DNA from: Penicillium oxalicum
Taxonomy: Eukaryota > Ascomycota > Eurotiomycetes > Eurotiales > Aspergillaceae
Assembly (NCBI RefSeq): GCF_001723175.1
Contig: NC_064653.1
Span: 2,294,001 to 2,358,000 of the forward strand
Length of the DNA stretch: 64,000 bases
Direction of reading: 5' to 3'
The position numbers and the translations under genes were made by a program. Positions 35,289 to 44,236 of the stretch are shown here, one piece after another. Under the pieces are notes generated by a model. That model ran no database searches. It worked only from the letters and a program-made list of their open reading frames with translations, and was not told where the DNA came from. The first letter of the stretch is position 1. Each line of letters begins with the position of its first letter.

Positions 35289-38123
35289 ATGGATGCTGCC
35301 ACTCTACATCACTCCGCGACGAGGTTGCTCGACCGGCTCACCGAGCAGCTGGACGGTCCCCACGGGCTGGGCTTCATGAGCCCAGCAGTCTACGACACTG
35401 CGTGGGTCTCGATGATTCAGAAATCGACGGACGGCCAGAGCATCTGGCTCTTTCCCGAGTGCTTCGAATATATCCTCCAACATCAGCTTCCGGATGGGAG
35501 CTGGATCACCTATGCGTCACAGATTGATGGAATACTCAACACCGCCGCTTCCTTACTTGCTCTCCAGAGACACTCTCGCACTCCCCTCCAAATTCAGACC
35601 ATATCGGGGGAAGTTTTGTTGGATCGTGTGAATCAAGCCACGCGCGCTTTGCAGCAATTGCTGAACGAGTGGGATGTCGAATCGACTCTCCATGTCGGGT
35701 TTGAAATTCTCGTTCCCGCGCTGCTGGGCTATCTCGCCGAGGAAGGCATCACCTTTGAGTTTCCGGGGCGTGAGATGCTTCTTCGGATTCGAGAACAGAA
35801 GATGGCCCGGTTCAAGGCCGAGTATCTTTATGCACCCATTCAGACCACGGCGCTGCACTCCCTGGAGGCGTTTATCGGACTGATCGACTTTGACCGCGTG
35901 CTGCATCACAAAATCGACGGGTCCTTCATGGCCTCACCATCATCCACGGCAGCAGTCCTGATGCATGCCTCAACATGGGATGACGAGTGTGAAGTATACA
36001 TTCGCCATGTCATTCAGCAGGCAAGTGGCGCGGGGAGTGGAGGCGTGCCCAGTGCATTCCCATCGACGATTTTCGAGATCACTTGGACATTTTCCACCCT
36101 TCTCAAGGCCGACTTTGACCTGTCCACCATCTCCCCGGGGGCAGTTCAAAAAGCCCGTGATTACCTTTCAAACATGCTCAGCCTGAGCAAGGGGACTGTC
36201 GGCTTTGTGCCCGGGGTCTGTCCCGATGCCGACGACACGGCCAAGGCGCTCCTCGTGCTCAATCTACTAGAGCACAAGACGTCGCCAGATGCAATGCTTG
36301 CCTCCTTTGAGACAGAAAGCCACTTCAAGACCTACCCGCTAGAGCGTGATCCCAGCTTCTCCGCAAACTGCAACGTCCTCCTGGCATTACTCCACGTCGA
36401 GGACCCATCTCCGTTTACGCTGCAGATCGACAAGGCTGCGAGATTCTTGCACAAGCACTTCCGAGAGTCACCGAGTCTCAACGTCCAGGACAAATGGAAC
36501 CTATCTCCCCTATACTCGTGGATGCTCATGTCACAAGCAATTGCTCGTGTCCACACTCTGTGCGAACAAGACAAACTGCCCCTGCTGAAGAGTTTTCTCC
36601 ACGAAGAGCTGCTGGGGTTGCTGGCCGAGATGGCCCGTTTGGTGATCCGTCAGCAGAATGAGACGGGATCTTGGGGGAGTCGGAACTCCAAAGAAGAAAC
36701 GGCCTATGCAGTCCTCATGCTGACGTATGCTCAGCAATGCAAGACCGACGAGGTTTCACCTGGAGATGTGAGAATCGCAGTCCGACGTGGCTGTGAGTTC
36801 CTCCACTCAGATCTCACCACAGGGGCATCGGAACATCTGTGGGTGGAGAAAGTGACCTACGAGTCGAAGATTCTCTCGGAAGCCTATGTTTTGGCTGCTT
36901 TACATAATGCACTCAATGTGTGTGCAGACGAGCAAAGCGCACCCCAATCAACCGTGGTGAATGGAGAGATTCACGGAGAGGTTGATGCAGTGGCTGACAC
37001 CAATGATGTGCACGTGGACGATTGTAACCAGTCAGCCGCTATCATCAATGGCAGCGAGACCAGCGAGCTTGACTCGGGATATGTCACCTCGGTCGAAGCG
37101 TCAGAAACCAGCGCAAGCGGCATGGGAGCCGACCCTGCGCAGGACCATGACTCTTGTGGACAGAGTGACAAGTCTTCCTCAACGATTGCCAGCTGTGGTG
37201 GCTCGAGTCTTCGCCAAAGGGGACCGTGGACGGAAGAGCACGAGCAGATTCTTCTGGGCCCATTCGACTATCTCGAGAGTCTACCAGGGAAAAACATGCG
37301 CTCCAAATTCCTCCAGGCCTTCAACGTCTGGCTGCAAGCACCACCAGATCACCTGGAAGTTGTGGAAAAAGTCATTTCCATGCTGCACACGGCGTCTCTT
37401 CTCGTCGACGATATCGAGGACAGCTCCGTCCTCCGACGAGGTCAACCCGTGGCACACAGTATCTACGGTGTGGCGCAGACCTTCAACTCGGGCAACTACG
37501 TCTACTTCCTGGCCCTTCGGGAGATCTACAAATTGAACGATCCGCGAGCGATTGAGATCTTTGTCGAGGCCCTGATCCAGCTACACCGTGGCCAGGGCAT
37601 GGACGTTTTCTGGCGCGAGTCACTCATCTGTCCGACCGAGCAAGAATATCTCGACATGGTCGCCAACAAGACGGGAGCTCTATTCTGTCTCGCCGTCGAT
37701 CTGCTCCAGCTCGGGAGTCCGGTCAAAGCCGACTTCACCCCGTTGATCCAACAGTTCGGGATGATCTTCCAGATTTGCGACGACTATCTCAACCTCAAGT
37801 CGACCAGCTACTTGCAGAAAAAGGGACTCTGTGAGGATCTCACCGAGGGCAAATTCTCGTTCCCCATCATTCATAGCATACGGGCAAACCCAAGTAATCG
37901 CCAGCTTATCAATGTCTTGAAGCAAAAGCCTCAGGATGAAGAGCTCAAGCGGTTTGCTGTCGCGTACATGGAGTCGACCAATACCTTTGAATACATCCGG
38001 GGTTTCGTCGCCACGCTCAAGGCGGAGGCTTCGGAGATGATAGTCTCGTTGGAGAAGCAGGGATTAGGTGAGAATCTGGCCGTACGAAAGATATTGGCAC
38101 GGATGTCTTTGGACGAGGAGTGA
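35289..38123 (+). CDS. Chimeric diterpene synthase: class II cyclase (betagamma) fused to GGPP synthase (alpha)
   Basis: A single uninterrupted frame of 944 aa from the Met at 35289 (context caccATGg); the frame is open back to 35109. Residues about 1-541 form a class II diterpene cyclase: early segment GLGFMSPAVYDTAWVSM, the catalytic acid motif Asp313-Ala-Asp315-Asp316 (DxDD), and a QW-like QNETGSWGS repeat. About 542-644 is a low-complexity Ser/Glu/Asp-rich linker. About 645-944 is an E-chain prenyl synthase with Asp707-Asp708-Ile-Glu-Asp711 (DDxxD) and Asp831-Asp832-Tyr-Leu-Asn835 (DDxxN, usual in fungal GGPP synthases). The alpha domain should condense IPP with allylic diphosphates to GGPP, and the cyclase should protonate it to a copalyl-type diphosphate. 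The same architecture is known in the copalyl diphosphate synthases PvCPS (Penicillium/Talaromyces verruculosum) and PfCPS (Penicillium fellutanum). It differs from CPS/KS enzymes and from PaFS-type class I fusions. Exact product and stereochemistry are not readable. Confidence 0.95.
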   Translation: MDAATLHHSATRLLDRLTEQLDGPHGLGFMSPAVYDTAWVSMIQKSTDGQSIWLFPECFEYILQHQLPDGSWITYASQIDGILNTAASLLALQRHSRTPLQIQTISGEVLLDRVNQATRALQQLLNEWDVESTLHVGFEILVPALLGYLAEEGITFEFPGREMLLRIREQKMARFKAEYLYAPIQTTALHSLEAFIGLIDFDRVLHHKIDGSFMASPSSTAAVLMHASTWDDECEVYIRHVIQQASGAGSGGVPSAFPSTIFEITWTFSTLLKADFDLSTISPGAVQKARDYLSNMLSLSKGTVGFVPGVCPDADDTAKALLVLNLLEHKTSPDAMLASFETESHFKTYPLERDPSFSANCNVLLALLHVEDPSPFTLQIDKAARFLHKHFRESPSLNVQDKWNLSPLYSWMLMSQAIARVHTLCEQDKLPLLKSFLHEELLGLLAEMARLVIRQQNETGSWGSRNSKEETAYAVLMLTYAQQCKTDEVSPGDVRIAVRRGCEFLHSDLTTGASEHLWVEKVTYESKILSEAYVLAALHNALNVCADEQSAPQSTVVNGEIHGEVDAVADTNDVHVDDCNQSAAIINGSETSELDSGYVTSVEASETSASGMGADPAQDHDSCGQSDKSSSTIASCGGSSLRQRGPWTEEHEQILLGPFDYLESLPGKNMRSKFLQAFNVWLQAPPDHLEVVEKVISMLHTASLLVDDIEDSSVLRRGQPVAHSIYGVAQTFNSGNYVYFLALREIYKLNDPRAIEIFVEALIQLHRGQGMDVFWRESLICPTEQEYLDMVANKTGALFCLAVDLLQLGSPVKADFTPLIQQFGMIFQICDDYLNLKSTSYLQKKGLCEDLTEGKFSFPIIHSIRANPSNRQLINVLKQKPQDEELKRFAVAYMESTNTFEYIRGFVATLKAEASEMIVSLEKQGLGENLAVRKILARMSLDEE

Positions 38124-38344
38124 AGCATTTGCAGAACAGGTTCTCGATCGGGTCATGGATAGGACAAATTTCACGATACAAATGGAAATACTTGTGGTTT
38201 TGAGGCTTAGATAGGATGATTCTCCGGCGACACTTTACAATTGCATTCCAAGATTCAATTTATTCCCCCACCTCCACAAGATGACCCAGGAAGAGAATGA
38301 GAATACAAAGTACAATTTCTTCTTTCGCGGCTATGAACCACTAA

Positions 38345-39295
38345 CTAGATACCTTTGGAGATCGCTTGTCGTACAACAAGCCGGCGAATAATTTGATCGA
38401 TTTCATCTTCCGAAATCCCACAGAAATCCACAAAATATTTTCTGGCGCCCCCAAACTCGGCGTCGATCACCTCTCTCAGAAAGGCTCTCATATCTCTGGG
38501 ATCGCTGCTGATCACGGCTTCGGCTTGTTCCCTGGTCGCAGCCTCACCTCGCTGCAGTAGTCGAGCGATAAGGTGTTCCCGCCACGCCCCCAGGCCATGG
38601 GTCGTCAGTGCATAATCCGCAGCAATATCCTCATCCGCAACCCCGCAGAGCCTGAGGATCAGTGCAGAAAAGACCCCGGTGCGATCCTTGCCCACGGTGC
38701 AGTGAAACAGGATCGCCTCTGCGGGGTGGTGCAGGAGATGCCGCATGATGGCCCGGAAACTGCCTGTTTGAGCCGCGCTGCGGGCAATAGCTTCGTAAGC
38801 CTTGACAAAGCCCGGCCTAAAGGTCTCGACCTGGTCCGGCGCCGAGTTCGACTCCGACTGTTCCCCGGTGACGCCATACTTTTTGGCGAGCGAGACCGGG
38901 GAATAGTCACCTTCTTGGAAGACCGGGACCGCGAAGCGGGCTGTTCCTGGAATCTCCAGCAGGGCGCTGGGGTACCGCTTGGCCACGAGGTCGATCTCAC
39001 TCGCCGAGCGAAAGTCAAAAATCGCACGGATGGCGAGGGTCTCCGTCAGCGTCTTCACCCCGACGGCGGTGATTTGGGATGGTTGCGCCGCGCGGAAGAG
39101 AAGACCAGTCCGAATGGACCAGGGTGCCTCGGTCTCATCCTTGGGATCTGGAGCCGCGTCGGAAGTGACTGCAACCGGAGGATTGCATGCATAGCCTCCG
39201 ATATCTCGAACGTTGGGGACCCCCTCCACCGTGACAAATGTTGACATGTTGGGCACGAGAGGAACTTGATCTTGATAGGTCATTGGAGCTTTCAC
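38345..39295 (-). CDS. Tyrosine-phosphatase-like protein (Y_phosphatase3 fold), candidate terpenyl-diphosphate phosphatase
   Basis: An intronless frame of 316 aa from the Met at 39295; Met at 39283 or 39247 are alternatives, and the last lies just before VEGVPNVRDIGGY, the usual family N-terminus. The active-site P-loop is HCTVGKDRTG, with nucleophile Cys199 and Arg205 (numbered from 39295), so the enzyme should be catalytically competent. Other landmarks are RTGLLFRAAQPSQI, the IFDFRS strand, and a helical C-terminus. The family (fungal and bacterial dual-specificity-like phosphatases) acts on phosphotyrosine, phosphoinositides or small phosphates. It converges on the diterpene synthase with 221 bp between stops. 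With no class I cyclase present, removal of the copalyl diphosphate group is a likely job; this is inference from context. Confidence 0.88.
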   Translation of the reverse strand: MKAPMTYQDQVPLVPNMSTFVTVEGVPNVRDIGGYACNPPVAVTSDAAPDPKDETEAPWSIRTGLLFRAAQPSQITAVGVKTLTETLAIRAIFDFRSASEIDLVAKRYPSALLEIPGTARFAVPVFQEGDYSPVSLAKKYGVTGEQSESNSAPDQVETFRPGFVKAYEAIARSAAQTGSFRAIMRHLLHHPAEAILFHCTVGKDRTGVFSALILRLCGVADEDIAADYALTTHGLGAWREHLIARLLQRGEAATREQAEAVISSDPRDMRAFLREVIDAEFGGARKYFVDFCGISEDEIDQIIRRLVVRQAISKGI

Positions 39296-41715
39296 AATCC
39301 GTCTTGCCCAGATCTGCGCAGAGAAAAGATGGAAGAGGGGTGGGCAGGGGAGGGGCGCCCTTTGAGTGCTACTTAGCGTGCCAGTGCTGATACGAAATCT
39401 CCGCTATTTCACCGCGTATGGCGCTCGGCTATCCAGAGTCAAGGTTGCATTGCAGTGAGAAAGACGTGATGGAGATCACCAACACCGCGGGCGGCTGGCC
39501 CTTGATTCATCGCTTTGCCCGGTGGTGATGGGGGCATCTCTGCAGAGCAGTTGGATCGATGGACCTGGTCCGATCGAATTTGACTTGGTTGAAGTAAGCA
39601 CTAAGGTGGCTGCACATAAGCGTCTTCGTTAGCTTTCCAGACTTCGGGTATCTACCACCAAACAACGCAAGAGCCGAGCCTGGGTCCGAGCACTGCATAC
39701 CGAGCGAAGGACGGATGACGAAGGTGAGAGGAGGGGAGATTCCAAAGTGGAGTTTGGGGAGCGCGTGGAGAAGCCATTTCAGCCCCGCGCTGAATCCACG
39801 TTGTGTACCTCCATTCGTCTTAGTACATTGTACAGTACGCATCTCGGTGTCCCACTGCTTCGGGGCACCTGGATGTCCCTGATTACGCCTGGTAATAACC
39901 AGGTCATGACCATGGAAACCGCCCGCATGTCTTGATACTCTGAAATACCATGACGGTGGGTGGTATTCCCGTAATGAGTCGTACTAGAGCCCTACCGTCA
40001 GGTCTGTCACAGTTCCTCATTGTTTCTGTGGGCAAATGCCAGAGCCGAGGAGGCTTAGTTGCTTTCACAGGCTTTGTGGCTCACGAGACCAGTCCGAGCT
40101 TTCTGCAGTCTCTAGTGACTATGCTTCATTGACTATCTTCCTGTTCTTGCAATCATCATGCCCCGGCCGACTTTGTCACGACTGCACAGACGAGACCACA
40201 TCATATCTCAGATTTGAAATGACGAACGCAGCCCAGACGGCTCACCACAGAGTGGTGATCACTATGTTATTGAGCTCGCGACAAAAGAGTTCAAGAGATG
40301 CGAGAGCCAGAGATATCCCAGATAATTCTGGCACCGTAGCCCATCTCACAACTCTGGGAGCGTGATAACCTCCCTGGCGATTCCCGTAGATTCTACTGGT
40401 TTGTTCATCATGATGGCTTCTGAGCGATTATTCGGCGATTTGAATATGCGTTTAATCCATCTCGTGATACCATGAGAGCAAAGAATGCGACGTTGATTGC
40501 CTTCGAAGCAGAGCCACCTGCGCAACATGCACACCCAAACAACATTGTATTTGACCTCTCCATTGAGAACTTCGTCACTTTTTCCATGAGCGAGCTCATC
40601 ACGAGGACAAAAGTACTCCGGGTGTGGGAGGTGCAGCTAAGTCTATATTCTGGTGAAAAGGTCCTTTGGTGATGAATAATCTGCCCAAGAAGGAGAAAGG
40701 AATCAAAAAAGAAAAAGGAAAAGGGAATGAAATGGTCTTACGATCTCGAGGGCAGTCGATCACGACATGGTGCAGTTGTCAATTCAGCGAGATCGGGTTT
40801 TGAGCCCCCTATTGAGCCGAGCCCACACGAAGCTTAGCTTGAGGCGAAGGTGTAACCCATCATTCAGGCGTGGAAAAATAGGCTTCGCCATTCAGCGGGC
40901 TGCTGTGACTCGTGGCGCCCCGCTTTGAACTTAACCACCGGCAAGAATGTGAGATAGTAGAGATGTGTGTACTTAGCTGCACTTTCGGAGTATCCTGCAC
41001 ATATAGCCATGGAACGAAGCGAATGGGTGATCAAAGTATTCACGGCATTCGGATGATGATCGCGCTCTAGAGCAATGCCCTCATCGCCTTTGGATGTCGG
41101 ATTCGAAGCGCGGGTATGCTGATGAGAGCTACTTGGTAGATTACTCATATTGTACATGTGTGTCCAGTTTTTTCAACGGGTCCCATTTGGCCGGTTATTG
41201 GCGGTAGTTGTCATTTGTCCACGACGGTTCATGTATGCACGATTCAATGTTGGAGAAATGGACCTCTATCTATCATTCATGCGCGTACGGCCGCCGATAT
41301 TGCTTACCAAGTGATCGGGTCGGATCAGAGGCAGTGGCTGTCCAGGAGAGAACAGTTTCCAAGAGGCCGGGGACCGAGGCAGTCTAGGTGGGTCTAGACC
41401 ATTCGGTGGAGAGTGCATGGTCGTACCTTGCACCGACAGAGTTGTAGCAACTTTATACTGATCCTGTCAGGGGATCAACTCATAGAGGTTTACACAAGTA
41501 TGCATCCAAGTCAATTTAAGATTTCATGAAATTCATTGTATTATCGCCCAAAAGGGCAAAATTATATCATCAGATGGGGTATTGGTGGGAGAAGAGCGAC
41601 ATGAGGTATATGCGGCTCAAGGCGACACGCGGACGAGCCGAGTCCCTTGAATGTTCCGCGAGACAGTCCACTGTCTTCACGATACGCCAGTTGAGTTTCT
41701 CATTGGTGGAGTACT
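39296..41715. other. Intergenic region after the terpenoid cluster
   Basis: About 2.4 kb without a supportable gene. It contains the promoter of the phosphatase gene next to 39296 and the 3' flank of the grg-1 gene near 41716. Short open frames (40346-40672 on both strands) lack recognisable features. Confidence 0.5.
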
Positions 41716-42126
41716 TTAGTGCTTGGCAGCCTCTGGACATGGTTGTTAGTTTATGTATATACACCTCGGGATCGACTGTGCAAACCAAAGTGCACCAGTG
41801 CACCGGGAAGAGGAAAGTGAAGACGAACCCTTGTGGACATCGGCCTTGGCATTGTGAGTGTGCTCGTCCTTCTTGTCGCCGAGAGCGTCGACGGCAGCGT
41901 TGGCACGAGTGCCGATGCTGGCGTTGGAGTCCTTGGCGGTCTCCTTGTTGGCTTCCTTGGAGGCCTGGGCACCGGCACCCTGGACGGTCTCAGAGACGTA
42001 GTTGGCGGCGTTCTATGTCAGAGAGAGATGCGTGAGCATGAGACACTGACTTTTTAGGGAACCGTTCGCCTCGATATCGAGGAGAACGTGGACAGTTTAT
42101 AATGGACTTACCTTGATGGTCTCCAT
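41716..42126 (-). CDS. Glucose-repressible / clock-controlled protein homologue (Grg-1/Ccg-1)
   Basis: A three-exon gene too fragmented for an ORF scan: 42126..42112 (15 nt), 42012..41829 and 41732..41716 (17 nt including stop). Phases agree, giving 71 aa. The protein starts METIKNAANYVSETVQ, continues with a SKEANKETAKDSNASIGTR block and a DALGDKKDEHTHNAKADV block, and ends KEAAKH. These are the landmarks of Neurospora GRG-1/CCG-1 and its many fungal homologues: small hydrophilic proteins, abundantly expressed when glucose is low or under stress, and clock-controlled in Neurospora. Biochemical function is unknown. Without the third exon the frame would read on into intron and give a false tail, which is why splicing at the tgtccag acceptor is preferred. 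A TATAAA lies upstream. Confidence 0.92.
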
Positions 42127-42230
42127 TGTGGATGGTGATTGGTTGGTGAATTGGTAGATTGTTTAAAGTGAAGAGTGTGAATGTGATAGTGGATGATAAA
42201 ACCAAAGTTTAGGGAGGTCTTTGTGACCTC

Positions 42231-42236
42231 TTTATA
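42231..42236 (-). promoter_or_regulatory. TATA box of the grg-1 homologue
   Basis: TATAAA on the minus strand, about 105 bases before the start codon at 42126. A strong TATA box fits a highly inducible stress gene. A run of six G just upstream (about 42256-42261) could be part of a stress-response-like element. Confidence 0.6.
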
Positions 42237-44162
42237 CTGCCGCAGGTATCACCTTTGGGGGGTCTGGTGGTGAGCTACGTCATGACTATCGAGGCATTTC
42301 TGCTACGCGGGTGGGCTGGCGAGTGGAGATCAGGTTGGCTGTGATAGGCAGAGCGGGGTTTGAGTTTGGGTAAAATCCAGACAATCAAAGGGTTGACAGC
42401 GAGCCGCGGGGGACTTTGCATGATCATAGCCACGATGGTAATTGTTGTGGATCTGGATCACCACCTGGTGGTGCTTACTCTGTGAGTTCAGCTCATTAGA
42501 ATTGGGAACTTGACCTCTGTCTCCGGTAGGTATCTATAGTACAATCTTATCACGAGTGTCTCCGAAAGAGTGATGTGATAATACAATCTTGGAGCCTTGA
42601 GATTCTGAGTCGTAACCGTGAGGTCTCTCGCTCTTTAGTGGGGCAGGGGGGGAAACATCCATCTCAGCACGATCATTCCGAATGGAGAGTCAACAGCATT
42701 CCCAATGAAACCAGTCTCAGGACGACATCTTCCGACACTCCGAGGTGGGGGGGCACTCCCACATGACCTCTCCAGCAAACGCAGCTTTTGTCGCGGCTCA
42801 GCAAGTGCCTAGGGACGGAGACAGGGAGATGGTCCTGAGGACTGCAGTGTGCACTCTGCAGTCTGCAGCACAGGTCCAGTGGTCAACAGTCGCACGTAAC
42901 CAAACATCCGAGAGTGGAGGTTGTGGCGTTCGCGCGGGAGGTCCCGCTGTGACGTCGTGGCTGAGCTGCGTCGCACATGAGCAGCGCGAAACTTGGTTCT
43001 GGACCACCTCCGGCGTCGGCTATTCTGGACAATCTCGTCCGAGAGGGTAGTCTGTACAATGGTGTGGTATGTTCAAGGCATACTGGCCTCATGTAGTGTG
43101 TACATCTAGGCTGTACGTGGTCTTCTCGATTGGGTCCTGAACACTCAAGATTGAGTCGGTGGCGGTGCTCCATGCATCTACGGACTTGTTTGTCTACAGT
43201 GTCTCCCCACATCTTGGTCCTTTTTGGGCAATTCTCGATGTTTCCGTTGCAGCTTCACGACGCAGCTGTGAATCTAGATCAAAAAAAACAAAAAAAAGGG
43301 AAACGCCCGAATCTCCACACCGGAAGTCAGCTCGGGGAAAGTTGAGCACGGAATTTCGACTTGAGGCCACCGTCATGATCGCAGAGAAGCCAAGGGGGGG
43401 CTCATCATGTCTTCTTCAGGCCCACCCGATTGCGTTGGTTGCTAGGCCTCGGCGATCGTGACTTACAGTCGTCGTGGACTGCTGGTGCACGTCGACGGTT
43501 CCTGGTTGATGGGATCTCCCAGGATTCAAGGCCGTGAGATCTACGGATCATGATCGACGGATCTCGGCACGTGATAGGACAACCGGCTCGATGGGAATGG
43601 CAACTGGAATCAAAAGGAGAAACGCGGGGGCGAGCAACCCAGACAAAAAGTCTCTGCATGACGTCATTCATGTCCTCGTACCGCGGAAGTGCCGACGATG
43701 ATTGGGATCGGGATTATACTACTTGCATTCGCGAGCCCACCAGTCCACGGCACCCGCGCGTGATGAAAGCTATGGTCACACAGCAGCTCGCAGGCAGGGG
43801 CAATTTGCCAATGACTCATTTGATCTCCAATTTATTTTTTCCCTCAACTACACTGCATCTGGTAGGGATAGTCGGAACATTACTGACGTAGCCGTGTGTA
43901 CACACGCTGTTGGAAAACAGAGTCAATGTCGGATTCCCGTCTATAGCCGGCCCCGGGAGAAAACCAGGGTATCTGTGCAACGGGCCTTGGGTGCTGGCGG
44001 TGAATGTAAGATGTGCAGGGAAGGTGGGTAGGATATAATGGAAATTCCCTTTTCGATATTAGTCCAGGGGGAACTCGACGTACATTGCCTGTTCGAGCGA
44101 CTCAGGTACTGTCTTTTAGCCAGGAAAATATTTACAAACTATCGATGATCTCTCAAGCAACC
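42237..44162. other. Intergenic region upstream of grg-1
   Basis: About 1.9 kb with no supported gene. It includes the upstream control region of grg-1. Overlapping short frames on both strands (42745-43891) have no consistent coding signal. I see no repeats beyond short homopolymers. Confidence 0.5.
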
Positions 44163-44236
44163 GTCTCCGTGGCGCAATCGGCTAGCGCGTCTGACTGTTA
44201 ATCAGGAGGTTGGAAGTTCGAGCCTTCCCGGGGACG
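44163..44236 (+). tRNA. tRNA-Asn (GTT), third copy, opposite orientation
   Basis: Same 74-nt sequence as the copies at 25482-25555 and 26684-26757, but on the plus strand. A TTTTT run follows about 14 bases downstream, as expected for polymerase III termination. Confidence 0.97.

Noticed and set aside
36951..37555. Plus-strand frames of about 110-190 codons inside the synthase
   Set aside because: Shadows of the real frame; no features of their own.
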